Below the pieces are notes generated by a model. That model saw nothing but the letters and a program-made list of their open reading frames with translations, was not told where the DNA came from and did no database searches. Shown here in pieces: positions 24,573 through 33,358 of a DNA stretch of 63,473 nt. Every line of letters begins with the position of its first letter. The stretch's first letter is position 1. This DNA comes from JAYVJH01 sp043777595. Its GTDB lineage: Bacteria; Bacteroidota; Bacteroidia; Cytophagales; Spirosomataceae. The stretch lies in the NCBI GenBank assembly GCA_043777595.1, contig JAYWHT010000026.1, positions 1 to 63,473 on the forward strand, given 5' to 3'. The position numbers and the translations under genes were made by a program.

Positions 24573-24600
24573 GGCGAAAGGTGTTAATCTTTCGCCCTTT
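24573..24600. terminator. Bidirectional terminator between alkB and the dehydrogenase gene
   Basis: GGCGAAAG and CTTTCGCC flank an 8-nt loop; CCTTTTGTT follows on + and A/T-rich sequence on -. The two genes converge here. Confidence 0.75.
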
Positions 24601-24605
24601 TGTTG

Positions 24606-25817
24606 TTAATATTCGTGTGGTAGAGCCTCGTTTATGGCTTCGTTCCAAGGTAGTCCGTGTTGGTTTAGTAAGGCCATAAATGGGTCAGGATTTAGTTCTT
24701 CGCAGTTCCAAACACCAGCTTTTTGCCAGTCTGGGTTGGTGAGTATCAACATTGCGCCTATCATGGCTGGCACGCCTGTTGTATAACTAACTGCCTGAGA
24801 GCGAACTTCTTGCCAACATTCGGCATGGTGGCAGTTGTTCCAAACATAGTAAGTTCTGTCTTGCCCGTCTTTGATTCCTTTTATTTGGCAGCCAATTGAG
24901 GTTTGGCCCGTGTAGTTTTCGCCCAGAGACTCTGGTGGAGGCAAGACAGCCTTCAAAAATTCGAGCGGCACAATGTCCATTCCTTGAAATTTAATGGGTG
25001 CGATGCTGGTCATGCCCACGTTTTCGAGTACTTGCAAGTGCGTAATGTATGCTTGGCCGAAGGTCATCCAAAATCTGGCTCGTTTGAGTGTCGGAAAGTT
25101 TTTGACCAACGACTCTAACTCTTCGTGATACAGCACATAGCTTTCTTTGGGCCCAATGTTGGGATAGTCTATTGGTTTATGAACAGACAAAGCTGGAATT
25201 TCTATCCATTGGCCATTTTCCCAATAACGGCCCGGCTGGGTTATTTCTCTGATATTGATTTCGGGGTTAAAATTGGTAGCAAACGCTTTGCCATGGTCGC
25301 CAGCATTGCAGTCAATAATGTCTAAATAGTACATTTCGTCAAAATAATGTTTATTGGCATAGGCTGTAAAAACCTGAGTAACGCCAGGGTCGAAACCACA
25401 GCCCAATAGGCACATCAAGCCTGCGGTTTCAAAACGCTCTTTGTAAGCCCACTGCCAGCTATATTCAAACTTAGCCACGTCTTTGGGTTCGTAGTTGGCA
25501 GTGTCCATGTAGTGTGTGCCTGTTTGCAAACAAGCCTCCATGAGTGTCAAATCCTGATAGGGCAAAGCTACGTTTATGAGTAGTTTTGGGTTGAATTGCT
25601 CAATGAGTTTTACGGTTTCAGCTACAATATCGGCATCTATGGCAGCCGTCTGGACGCTTACACCGTGCATGGTCTTGATGTCGGTAGCGATTTTATCACA
25701 TTTTGATTTGGTGCGGCTGGCCAACATAATTTCGGTAAAAACCTGTGAGTTCATAGCGCATTTGTGAGCTACCACTCCGCCCACTCCTCCTGCTCCAATA
25801 ATAAGTACTTTTGACAT
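24606..25817 (-). CDS. Saccharopine-dehydrogenase-family enzyme, probable carboxynorspermidine/carboxyspermidine dehydrogenase
   Basis: 403 residues. Rossmann fingerprint VLIIGAGGVGGVVAHKCA at the N-terminus, then LASRTKSKCDKIA, LLINVALPYQDLTLMEACLQTGTHYMDTANYEP, LLGCGFDPGVTQVFTAYANKHYFDE and DCNAGDHGKAFATNFNPEINIREI. This pattern is that of carboxynorspermidine dehydrogenase, which condenses aspartate-semialdehyde with a diamine in the alternative spermidine pathway. The decarboxylase partner (nspC) is not in the window. True saccharopine dehydrogenase is the main alternative but fits less well. Start at the first ATG gives a typical NAD(P)-binding N-terminus. Confidence 0.85.
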   Translation of the reverse strand: MSKVLIIGAGGVGGVVAHKCAMNSQVFTEIMLASRTKSKCDKIATDIKTMHGVSVQTAAIDADIVAETVKLIEQFNPKLLINVALPYQDLTLMEACLQTGTHYMDTANYEPKDVAKFEYSWQWAYKERFETAGLMCLLGCGFDPGVTQVFTAYANKHYFDEMYYLDIIDCNAGDHGKAFATNFNPEINIREITQPGRYWENGQWIEIPALSVHKPIDYPNIGPKESYVLYHEELESLVKNFPTLKRARFWMTFGQAYITHLQVLENVGMTSIAPIKFQGMDIVPLEFLKAVLPPPESLGENYTGQTSIGCQIKGIKDGQDRTYYVWNNCHHAECWQEVRSQAVSYTTGVPAMIGAMLILTNPDWQKAGVWNCEELNPDPFMALLNQHGLPWNEAINEALPHEY

Positions 25818-25921
25818 TTAGTTTTGAATTGATGAATAATAAACTTCTAAAAAAATACCTTGTTTTTAGATTGAACCACAAAATTACACGAAAACCAACA
25901 AAAAATTAAAAATTGTTTCGT

Positions 25922-25929
25922 TAGCTTTG
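25922..25929 (+). promoter_or_regulatory. Candidate -7 element (TAnnTTTG) for the small lipoprotein gene
   Basis: TAGCTTTG, 33 bp before the ATG at 25963, in the divergent gap after the dehydrogenase start. Confidence 0.4.
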
Positions 25930-25962
25930 TAGTGTTTACATTCATTTTAAACATCAATCAGC

Positions 25963-26367
25963 ATGAAAAAATATATTTTAATCCTCGGTTTGTATCTTGT
26001 CGTTGTGGGTTGCAAATCAAAAGATATTGGCGGAATAGTAGGTACTTGGAAAATTGTGGCCTACAAAACCAGTAATCAAACAGACTGGGTGGATGTTTCT
26101 GCTAACAACGGGCAAAATACCACAACTTTTTATAGTAGCGGTGTAATGCTAAGTAGTGATAGTTATATTTCGGGTTTCGGAGGTGGCTGGTGCAATTCTG
26201 CATACAAATATAAGTTATTAAGCAACCGAATTGACCTTGAGTTTAGCAAACCTGGGTGTATTCCGTTGATCAATCCTAATCTACCTAATTTTGCCACCAT
26301 CGTGAGCCTGAACAACACGGAATTGATTATCGAAAGAGCAGGTTTATTTAGATTTATCAGACAGTAA
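25963..26367 (+). CDS. Small lipoprotein, lipocalin-like, hypothetical
   Basis: 134 residues. The signal peptide ends in LVVVGCKS, a lipobox. GGIVGTWKIVAYKTSNQTDWVDVSANN at the start of the mature part and short beta strands with GTWK-like spacing resemble the lipocalin-like small lipoproteins of Bacteroidota. No ligand residues can be named. Two Cys residues in the C-terminal half could form a disulfide. It is convergent with the first Uma2 gene with a 2-bp gap. Confidence 0.65.
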   Translation: MKKYILILGLYLVVVGCKSKDIGGIVGTWKIVAYKTSNQTDWVDVSANNGQNTTTFYSSGVMLSSDSYISGFGGGWCNSAYKYKLLSNRIDLEFSKPGCIPLINPNLPNFATIVSLNNTELIIERAGLFRFIRQ

Positions 26368-26369
26368 GG

Positions 26370-26954
26370 CTACCTCAACACTCTCAAATCAAGTTCAAAA
26401 TCAGGCAATACATCATTACCCGAAAGCTTATTGTCAAAGCCTATCACTTGCTGAACTTCTTGGTTAGGTTTATAAATATAGGCTGTTTGCTCAAACGGAT
26501 TGATAAGCCAAGCCAACTGGCAGCCGTTGGCTATCCAGTCGTCGGTCATTTTCTTTTGGGCTTCGCCTTCATTGTCGCTTGCCGAGATGAGCTCTATCAC
26601 AAAATCGGGGCAAAGTGGCGGAAATTTTTCTTGTTCGGTTTCGGTCAAAGCCTCCCAGCGTTGTTTGGACACCCAAGCCACATCGGGCGATCGAACTGCC
26701 GAACTCGGCAATTTGAAAGCCGTGGAAGAGTCGAAAACAGACCCTAATTGAAAAGTTTTATTCCAAAAATATACTTCTGCATTGAGTGCAGCATTTCTTT
26801 TTCCAGTTTTTCCTCCTGTATTGGGCATAACAATAATATTTCCGTTGGCATCTCTTTCAAATTTCACTTCGTCATTCTGCACGCAGAAGTCATAAAATTC
26901 GTCATCGTCAAAGCGAAATTTTTTATAATGTAGTAAAAAAGGGACTTCTAACAT
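26370..26954 (-). CDS. Uma2-family putative restriction endonuclease
   Basis: 194 residues of the PD-(D/E)XK-type Uma2/DUF820 family. Visible are VMPNTGGKTGKRNAALNAEVYFWNKT, SSTAFKLPSSAVRSPDVAWVSKQRW and CPDFVIELISASDNEGEAQKKMTDDWIANGCQLAWLINP, which carry the catalytic Asp, Glu and Lys positions. These proteins are abundant in Bacteroidota and cyanobacteria and their substrates are not established. It follows the second Uma2 gene on the same strand by 21 bp; the two differ widely in sequence, so they are not a recent tandem duplication. A third copy lies in the his region. Confidence 0.85.
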   Translation of the reverse strand: MLEVPFLLHYKKFRFDDDEFYDFCVQNDEVKFERDANGNIIVMPNTGGKTGKRNAALNAEVYFWNKTFQLGSVFDSSTAFKLPSSAVRSPDVAWVSKQRWEALTETEQEKFPPLCPDFVIELISASDNEGEAQKKMTDDWIANGCQLAWLINPFEQTAYIYKPNQEVQQVIGFDNKLSGNDVLPDFELDLRVLR

Positions 26955-26975
26955 AAATATAGTATTTGAAGAGTT

Positions 26976-27599
26976 CTATTGATAAATTTCTTTTAATTGA
27001 ACTGTTGCCCCCAAAACCAAAAACGAATCTTCGACCGAGACATAGTCTGTACTGAGCCAAGTATGCAAACCTTGCCGTTCATAAACCGTTACACTGTTTT
27101 CGTATTGGCTCACAAAAATAACTTGTTTCAAAGAACCTATTTTTTTGTATGCCATCAATTTATCGCCGTAGTCGTGTGCAATGGTGCTTCGAGACGTAAC
27201 CTCAACTACTACCACAGGGTTGAGAATGGTATTGGTAGCATTTTTGCCTGTCGGCAAAACCAAAAACTCAGGCTCACCCTCAACCACCGACACATCGGCA
27301 TTGAAGTTGGCTTTGCCTAAAACGTCTTCGACATGAATTTTGATATTACTGCCCAATATGGTGCAGTTTGAGGGTAATGTTTTGCGTAGGGCTGCTCCGA
27401 TGAGCATCACCAATTTTTCGTGATAATAGCTTGCGTTTCCCATTGATATAATTTCTCCATTAAAATATTCGATATTGTATTCACAGTCCTCCACCAGTTC
27501 GAGGTATTCCTCAAACGAAGCAGGTACTCTGATTTCAACATCTTCGCCCAACTCTTCTCTTTCGAGCAATGTGAGCGGTAGGATTAGTTCGTGAGTCAT
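26976..27599 (-). CDS. Uma2-family putative restriction endonuclease
   Basis: 207 residues. The family pattern is EEYLELVEDCEYNIEYFNGEIISMGNASYYHEKLVMLIGAALR, then NFNADVSVVEGEPEFLVLPTGKNAT and ILNPVVVVEVTSRSTIAHDYGDKLMAYKKIGSLKQVIFVSQYENSVTVYER. ADV and VEV supply the acidic residues of the PD-(D/E)XK core and DKLMAYKKI the following helix. It lies just downstream of alaS on the same strand (30-bp gap) and upstream of the other Uma2 gene, so a shared transcript is likely. Role unknown. Confidence 0.88.
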   Translation of the reverse strand: MTHELILPLTLLEREELGEDVEIRVPASFEEYLELVEDCEYNIEYFNGEIISMGNASYYHEKLVMLIGAALRKTLPSNCTILGSNIKIHVEDVLGKANFNADVSVVEGEPEFLVLPTGKNATNTILNPVVVVEVTSRSTIAHDYGDKLMAYKKIGSLKQVIFVSQYENSVTVYERQGLHTWLSTDYVSVEDSFLVLGATVQLKEIYQ

Positions 27600-27629
27600 C
27601 TTATTTATTTTTTACAAATATATTAAATT

Positions 27630-30368
27630 TTACAAAACCTCTCTTGCCTTGGCCAAAACACTATCTAATCCGCTCACATCAGAGCCACCTGCTGTGGCAA
27701 AAAATGGCTGGCCGCCACCACCACCACGTACTTCTTTGGCGAGTTCTTTGACAATATTACCAGCGTGTTTGCCAGCCGCTACCAAATCTTCTGAGAGCAT
27801 AACGGCAATTTGAGGTTTGTCGTTTATTACTGCCGTAATAGTGATGAGTGATGAACGATGAGCGATGAGTGGTGACTCTTTTAACTGATAGCAAAGCGAT
27901 TTTAGGGCATCGGCGTTGGGGACTTCTACACGAGCAATGATGCGACTGATGCCGTCCTTAACTTCGATTTGGGTCAATAACTGTTGCTTTGTTTGGCCTA
28001 ATTTTTCGTTTTCCAATACTTCAATACGTTTTTGCAAAGCCGATTTTTCGTCCACTAAGTTCTTAACAGCTTTCAAGACATCGGTTTGCCCTTTGAATAA
28101 ATCTGAAATACTATCAATAACTGATAACTGTTCGCTGATAACCGACAGCGCACGCTGACCTGTAACAGCCTCCACCCTACGCACACCTGCCGCAATAGAG
28201 CTTTCGCCTACAAACTTGAAGAGGCCAATTTGCCCCGTAGCCGATACGTGCGTACCACCGCAAAGCTCTACCGAAAACGCTGGGTCAAACTCTACTACAC
28301 GTACAAAATCACCATATTTTTCGCCAAAAGTAGCCGTTGCACCCATCTTGACGGCATCGGCAATCGGAATATTTACGTGGTATTTGAGTGTAATGTTTTC
28401 TCTGATTTTGGTATTGACAATGTCTTCAATTTGGCTCAATTCTTTGTCAGTTACTTTGGCAAAATGCGAGAAATCAAAACGAGTGATACCTTCGTTTTGG
28501 TACGAGCCTTTTTGTATAATGTGCGTACCTAATACTCGACGCATGGCGGCCAACATCAAGTGTGTAACGCTGTGATTGGCCTCAATGAGTTTGCGGCGTT
28601 GCTTGTTGATACGAGCAGTTATGAGCGGCTGGCGTTCCAGTGTAGAGTTAAGAGTTAAGAGTAAGTTATCAATATCTTTGTCCCGTGAAATATGAATAAA
28701 CATATCATTTTCTTTCTTTGTATCAACGATACTTATAACTCTTAACTCATCACTCATAATTCTTAACTCACCAGAGTCTCCCACTTGTCCGCCCATTTCG
28801 GCATAAAACGGTGTTTGGTCAAGTACTATATGGTATTCTTCGCCAGTTTTGGTTTTTACTTTGCGGTATTTGACGATTTGGGCTTGACATTCTGAAAATT
28901 CGTAGCCCAAAAAAGCCCCCCCCGCCCCCGATGGGGGAGCTAAGGTTTCTCCCCTCCCTATCGGGGAGGGGTCGAGGGTGGGGCTTATCCAATCACTCGA
29001 TTCCTTCGCTGCATCTTTTCGACTACGGGCTTTTTGTTCGGCTAAGGCTTTTTCGTAGCCCGCTTCGTCTATTGTCAAGCCTTTTTCTTTGGCCAACAAT
29101 GCCGTTAAATCTACTGGAAAACCGAAAGTGTCGGATAGTTCAAAGACGACAGCACCATCAATAGATCCCCCATCGGGGGCGGGGGCGGCTTGGCTTGTTA
29201 TTTGTTCAAACCTCTTAATTCCCAATTCCAAAGTTCTCAAAAAACTTTTTTCTTCTTCTTCAACCACTTTGGTTACAAACTCAACTTGCGACTGTAACTC
29301 TGGAAAAACATCTTTGAACTGCTCGGCCAACACAGGCACTAACTGACACATAAACGGCTCTGTAAAACCCAAATACGAATAACCATAACGAATGGCACGG
29401 CGTAAAATACGGCGAATGACATAACCAGCTTTGGCGTTTGAAGGCAACTGTCCATCGGCTATGGCAAAACAGACGGCTCGCAAGTGGTCGGCAATGACTC
29501 GCATCGCAATATCAGTATAATCGGTGGTGTTGAGTGTGCCTGTTACGCCATAAATCTTACCTGACATTCGTTCAATAACCGTAATCGTATTCTGAAAAAT
29601 ATCGGTGTCATAGTTTGATTTTTTGCCTTGAATGGCCATGCACAACCGCTCAAAACCCATGCCTGTGTCCACGTGTTTGTTGGGTAGCGGCAAAAGGCTA
29701 CCGTCAGCTTTGCGCTCAAACTGCATGAATACGTTATTCCAAATCTCGACAACCTGTGGGTGGTCGGCATTGACAAGGCTTCTGCCCGAAATTAAATCTA
29801 CTTCGGCTTGGTCACGTAGGTCAATGTGTATTTCAGAGCATGGGCCACAAGGGCCAACGTCGCCCATTTCCCAAAAATTATCTTTTTTATTGCCCAAAAT
29901 AATACGGTCTTCGGCCACCATCGTTTTCCAGATGTCCCAAGCCTCTTTGTCAAATGGCACGCCATCGGCTTTGTCGCCCTCAAAAACCGACACATAAATA
30001 CGATCTTTGGGTAGCTTAAAGACCTCTGTGAGTAGCTCCCACGACCAAGCCAAGGCTTCTTTTTTGAAATAATCACCAAATGACCAGTTGCCCAACATCT
30101 CAAACATAGTGTGGTGGTAGGTATCAAAGCCTACATCTTCGAGGTCGTTGTGTTTGCCGCTCACTCGCAGGCATTTTTGAGTGTCGGCTATGCGTTTGCT
30201 GGGTGGTGTGCCATTGCCCAAGAAAAAATCTTTGAATTGTGCCATGCCCGAGTTATTGAACATCAGTGTAGGGTCGTTTTTGGCAACTAAGGGGGCAGAA
30301 GGCACAATTAAGTGGCCTTTTGAAACAAAAAAATCTAAAAATGATTGGCGGATTTGGTGGGAAGTCAT
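27630..30368 (-). CDS. alaS: Alanine--tRNA ligase
   Basis: 912 residues. It charges tRNA-Ala and edits mischarged Ser/Gly. The N-terminal class II core is plain (FFVSKGHLIVPSAPLVAKNDPTLMFNNSGMAQFKDFFLG, DVGFDTYHHTMFEMLGNWSFGDYFKKEAL). The editing domain has the HxxxH and CxxxH metal sites (EANHSVTHLMLAAMRRVLG, ELCGGTHVSATG). The C-terminal DHHA1-like domain ends with GGGGGQPFFATAGG. The protein is longer than the usual about 870-880 because repeat-derived tracts are read in frame: SPTLDPSPIGRGETLAPPSGAG, APAPDGGS, and segments built from CAGTTATC- and ATGAGTG-like words. None introduces a stop. Confidence 0.97.
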   Translation of the reverse strand: MTSHQIRQSFLDFFVSKGHLIVPSAPLVAKNDPTLMFNNSGMAQFKDFFLGNGTPPSKRIADTQKCLRVSGKHNDLEDVGFDTYHHTMFEMLGNWSFGDYFKKEALAWSWELLTEVFKLPKDRIYVSVFEGDKADGVPFDKEAWDIWKTMVAEDRIILGNKKDNFWEMGDVGPCGPCSEIHIDLRDQAEVDLISGRSLVNADHPQVVEIWNNVFMQFERKADGSLLPLPNKHVDTGMGFERLCMAIQGKKSNYDTDIFQNTITVIERMSGKIYGVTGTLNTTDYTDIAMRVIADHLRAVCFAIADGQLPSNAKAGYVIRRILRRAIRYGYSYLGFTEPFMCQLVPVLAEQFKDVFPELQSQVEFVTKVVEEEEKSFLRTLELGIKRFEQITSQAAPAPDGGSIDGAVVFELSDTFGFPVDLTALLAKEKGLTIDEAGYEKALAEQKARSRKDAAKESSDWISPTLDPSPIGRGETLAPPSGAGGAFLGYEFSECQAQIVKYRKVKTKTGEEYHIVLDQTPFYAEMGGQVGDSGELRIMSDELRVISIVDTKKENDMFIHISRDKDIDNLLLTLNSTLERQPLITARINKQRRKLIEANHSVTHLMLAAMRRVLGTHIIQKGSYQNEGITRFDFSHFAKVTDKELSQIEDIVNTKIRENITLKYHVNIPIADAVKMGATATFGEKYGDFVRVVEFDPAFSVELCGGTHVSATGQIGLFKFVGESSIAAGVRRVEAVTGQRALSVISEQLSVIDSISDLFKGQTDVLKAVKNLVDEKSALQKRIEVLENEKLGQTKQQLLTQIEVKDGISRIIARVEVPNADALKSLCYQLKESPLIAHRSSLITITAVINDKPQIAVMLSEDLVAAGKHAGNIVKELAKEVRGGGGGQPFFATAGGSDVSGLDSVLAKAREVL
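28911..28986. repeat. GC-rich palindromic repeat read in frame inside alaS
   Basis: Two facing GC-rich arms (CCCCCGATGGGGG-type and CTCCCC..ATCGGGGAGGGGTCG) with a central TAAGGTTT. Its 37-bp core (28949-28985) matches the phosphoesterase copy (2306-2342) at 33 of 37 positions, same plus-strand orientation although alaS is on the minus strand. Confidence 0.8.
29166..29192. repeat. Short GC-rich repeat copy inside alaS
   Basis: CCCCCATCGGGGGCGGGGG-type sequence, a partial copy of the GC-rich element, read on the minus strand as AAPAPDGGS within alaS. Confidence 0.55.
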
Positions 30369-30369
30369 T

Positions 30370-30412
30370 ATGTAATAGTGATGAATGATAAACGATGAAT
30401 GATGAATGATTT
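30370..30412. repeat. GATGAATGAT-type quasi-repeat upstream of alaS
   Basis: GTGATGAATGATAAACGATGAATGATGAATGA-type words directly upstream of alaS, the same word family as at 5812-5845 and upstream of hisG. Confidence 0.7.
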
Positions 30413-30500
30413 TTTCGTTCAGTCAATAATTCTATCATCTAAAATGTTTTTTAAGGCACAAAATTACACAAAAACCACTCAAAAACTAACAGTAAAGCCC

Positions 30501-30508
30501 TATCTTTG
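30501..30508 (+). promoter_or_regulatory. Candidate -7 element (TAnnTTTG) for the CoA-binding protein gene
   Basis: TATCTTTG, 22 bp before the ATG at 30531, in the divergent gap upstream of alaS. Confidence 0.4.
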
Positions 30509-30530
30509 GCAATGAAATAATAAATTTGTG

Positions 30531-30890
30531 ATGAAGAAAACATTGATAATTGGGGCATCTACCAACCCCGATCGCTATGCTTACAAAGCTGCACAGAGCC
30601 TTGCGGCTCACCATCATGCCATTGAGCTATTGGGAGTTAAATGTGGTAAGTTGTTAGGTGAGTCAATTCATACAAATAAAATTGATTTTGTAAATATTGA
30701 CACCATAACGCTATACGTTGGGCCGAAAAACCAGCCAGAGTATTACGACTATGTCATTGGGCTGAAGCCTCGTAGAGTAATCTTTAACCCTGGCACAGAA
30801 AACCCTGACTTTGAGGCACTATTGCTCAAAAACAACATCGAAGTACTCGAAGCCTGCACACTCGTGATGCTGTCGATAGGAATGTATTAG
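30531..30890 (+). CDS. CoA-binding protein (YccU/CoA_binding_2 type)
   Basis: About 119 residues from the ATG at 30531 (a GTG lies one codon before). KKTLIIGASTNPDRYAYKAAQSLAAHHHAIELLGVK, then YVGPKNQPEYYDYVIGLKPRRVIFNPGTENPDFEALLLKNNIEVLEACTLVMLSIGMY, is the single-domain Rossmann CoA-binding family. The GAS and NPG turns are the nucleotide-binding loops. Cytoplasmic, function not established; the fold is shared with succinyl-CoA synthetase alpha subunits. It diverges from alaS. Confidence 0.88.
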   Translation: MKKTLIIGASTNPDRYAYKAAQSLAAHHHAIELLGVKCGKLLGESIHTNKIDFVNIDTITLYVGPKNQPEYYDYVIGLKPRRVIFNPGTENPDFEALLLKNNIEVLEACTLVMLSIGMY

Positions 30891-31168
30891 TATGGGGCGT
30901 TGGCAGTTTTTAATCTATTTTTATTGCCTTTTTTTATCACAAATTACTCTACATAAAAGCCAACGCCAAAGTAGAAGTTGAAAATTTTACCCAAAAACTC
31001 TCAATAAAGAGGCGAGTACTTTTACAAGTAGTTGGGTACAAATAGACAAGATTTGTATTTATTTTAAATATCTGATTATTAGCTAATTATAACACTTCTC
31101 GTTATCCGTTTTTCACTGTTCACTACTTAATGGCTATTCTTCAAAACACAACCAGTAAAGTTAGAACA
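30891..31168. other. Intergenic region between CoA-binding protein and MATE genes
   Basis: About 280 bp in a convergent gap. GGCGTTGGC (30896-30904) is repeated in reverse complement at 30959-30967, but the 54-nt loop makes a terminator doubtful. No reading frame or RNA could be supported. Confidence 0.4.
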
Positions 31169-32515
31169 CTATTGAAAACTTCTATTTTTGGCCAAATAAT
31201 AAAACCGCCAAGTAAGCAACACCGCCGACACCGTCAGGCCCAGTAAGAGTGCAATCCAGACTCCCGATACGTCCATTTTGTAGGTAAAAGCCAGCACATA
31301 ACTTAGCGGTAGAGCCACGACCCAATAAGCCACAAAAGTAATAACAGTCGGGACATTGACATCGGTAACGCCCCTCAGCGCACCCAAAGCTACCACCTGA
31401 ATACCGTCTGAAAGCTGAAAAAAACCTGCAATAATAATGAGTTGTGCGGCAATGCTCATCACTGGCTCGTTGTTGGTTAGATACAGAGCCACAAGGGCAT
31501 GATTGGCCAATAAAAACACCAAACAACAAACCCCCATAAAAGCAGTACCAAATGCAAAAGCTGCCGATCCTGCCAAAAACACACCTTGTTTATCTTTTTG
31601 ACCAAAAGCCCCGCCTACCCTAATCGCCCCTGCCGCCGATATACCCGTGGCAGTCATATAAGTAGCTGAGGCTAAGTTTATTGCAATCTGGTGTGCCGCT
31701 AATTGATCTTCGCCAAGCCAGCCAATCATCACAACGGCTAACGAAAATGCAGCGATTTCAAAGAAAAACTGAAAGCCCCCTGGCAATCCTAATTTCAAGA
31801 GATACATTACTAATTGATTGAGGTTCAGCAGATTGTGCCGCAGTAAAAAAGGCTTAAAAATCTGACTATTGAACAAATACAGTAACATGGCCGTAGCCGT
31901 AAAGCACCGTGCAATGAGCGTAGCTGTGGCAGAGCCGTTGAGTCCCAATTTTGGCAAGCCCCAAGCACCATTGATGAGTGCATAGTTCAAAAAACCATTG
32001 ACAAACAACGCCGATACCGTAATAGTCATAGCCACCGTTGGGTACGATAGCCCATCACAAAGCTGGCGGGCAGCCACAAAAACAAAAAACGGCAACAACG
32101 ACACACTCAAAATATACATGAAGGGTTTGGCCAATGTCGTAATTTGAGTTGTTTGTCTGAATATTTCAAGATTAAAACCCAAAACTGCAGACGATATTCC
32201 CAAAATGACGGCCAACAGCACGGCCATTCGCAGACCTGCATAAAACAAACGGCTAATTTGGGCTTCGTCTTGCTCACTTTTGGCTTTTGAAATTAGTGTA
32301 GCTATAATCGAAAATCCTCCTAAGCCAATGCTCGACACCAAAAACGAAAGCGAATTGGCCAGCCCAGCCGCCCCCAGCGATGTAGAACCCAAGTAGCGAC
32401 CAACCAAAATATTGTCGGTTACGCCCATCAATATTGCACCCAGTTGCGCTATCATTATCGGTACACTGAGTTTGACGGTTTCTATGAGTTCTGTTTTAAA
32501 AGATTTTAAGTTCAT
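31169..32515 (-). CDS. MATE-family efflux transporter
   Basis: 448 residues with about twelve hydrophobic spans. Family features: LSVPIMIAQLGAILMGVTDNILVGRYLGSTSLGAAGLANSL in helix 1-2 and the symmetric second half KLGLPGGFQFFFEIAAFSLAVVMIGWLGEDQLAAHQIAINLASATYMTATGISAAGAIRVGGAFGQ. MATE proteins export drugs or metabolites across the inner membrane using H+ or Na+. Its start overlaps the stop of the upstream glycosyltransferase (ATGA), and an esterase precedes that, so the three probably form one operon. Confidence 0.93.
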   Translation of the reverse strand: MNLKSFKTELIETVKLSVPIMIAQLGAILMGVTDNILVGRYLGSTSLGAAGLANSLSFLVSSIGLGGFSIIATLISKAKSEQDEAQISRLFYAGLRMAVLLAVILGISSAVLGFNLEIFRQTTQITTLAKPFMYILSVSLLPFFVFVAARQLCDGLSYPTVAMTITVSALFVNGFLNYALINGAWGLPKLGLNGSATATLIARCFTATAMLLYLFNSQIFKPFLLRHNLLNLNQLVMYLLKLGLPGGFQFFFEIAAFSLAVVMIGWLGEDQLAAHQIAINLASATYMTATGISAAGAIRVGGAFGQKDKQGVFLAGSAAFAFGTAFMGVCCLVFLLANHALVALYLTNNEPVMSIAAQLIIIAGFFQLSDGIQVVALGALRGVTDVNVPTVITFVAYWVVALPLSYVLAFTYKMDVSGVWIALLLGLTVSAVLLTWRFYYLAKNRSFQ

Positions 32516-33318
32516 TTTTTATCAATACCAAAAGGCGTAAAAGGATTGGTTTCTTGTTTAGTAATGGCTTCTAAGTCGTAAGTAGCTTGTGGAATTTGAG
32601 TTTCCTTATGGTCGAGATGATAGACCAATGCCGTAGCCACCACCGACTTGGTACTGCGGCCTGTGAGTAACAATCGCCTGTAAACATCAATATCTTCGCC
32701 AATGCCTGGTGTTACAAATCGTTCGTCAAACCCGTTGATGGCGAGTATATCGGCTCTATGGATTGAAAAATTACAACCCCAAAAATCTCGATGTTTACTA
32801 TTTATATAACGGGCAATGAAGGGAATACGAGCAAAAATCATTTTTTCGCCATGCCGAGTTTGGCCTGTTACAAAGAGTTTTAGGTAATTTCTATTAAAAT
32901 AATTATCGCCCACAATTTGAGGAGTCAATGATTTAGAAATTTTGTCGGACAAATATACCCGTCGGCCACATAGCGCAAGACCCAAAGTTTTACTTTTGAG
33001 ATGTTCGGCCACAAATCGGTCGTCTGGAATACAATCGCCGTCAATAAAAATCAGATAATCGGACTGTGCCGCAACGACCGCTTTGTTGAGCATCACGTTT
33101 TTTTGCCAGCCATTATCGGGTTGCCACAAGTGTCTGATTGTGAGTTTTGACTGTCGCTGAATCTGCTTTATCTCCTCCACAACGTCCGCCCGTGAGCCAT
33201 CGTCGGTGATGATAATCTCAAAATCGGTGTTTGTTTGGCGTTCCAAACCTGCCAACACAAGGCGGAGATTTCGGGTATTGTTATAAAAAGCAATAATAAT
33301 ACTGGCTGCTGGTTTCAA
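32512..33318 (-). CDS. Glycosyltransferase family 2 with galactosyltransferase-like C-terminus
   Basis: About 268 residues if translation starts at the TTG at 33318 (LKPAASIIIAFYNNTRNLRLVLAGLERQT). The open frame extends to an ATG at 33462, but those codons overlap the end of the upstream esterase gene and have no family resemblance. GT2 features: IIITDDGSRADVVEEI, FIDGDCIPDDRFV (DxD-like), and the Glyco_transf_7C-like FWGCNFSIHRADILAINGFDERFVTPGIGEDIDVYRRLL. It transfers a sugar to an unknown acceptor. It overlaps the MATE start by 4 bp. Confidence 0.85.
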   Translation of the reverse strand: MKPAASIIIAFYNNTRNLRLVLAGLERQTNTDFEIIITDDGSRADVVEEIKQIQRQSKLTIRHLWQPDNGWQKNVMLNKAVVAAQSDYLIFIDGDCIPDDRFVAEHLKSKTLGLALCGRRVYLSDKISKSLTPQIVGDNYFNRNYLKLFVTGQTRHGEKMIFARIPFIARYINSKHRDFWGCNFSIHRADILAINGFDERFVTPGIGEDIDVYRRLLLTGRSTKSVVATALVYHLDHKETQIPQATYDLEAITKQETNPFTPFGIDKK

Positions 33319-33358
33319 GATTAAAAATATTGGTATTAAAAAAACATAAAAATCGCAA

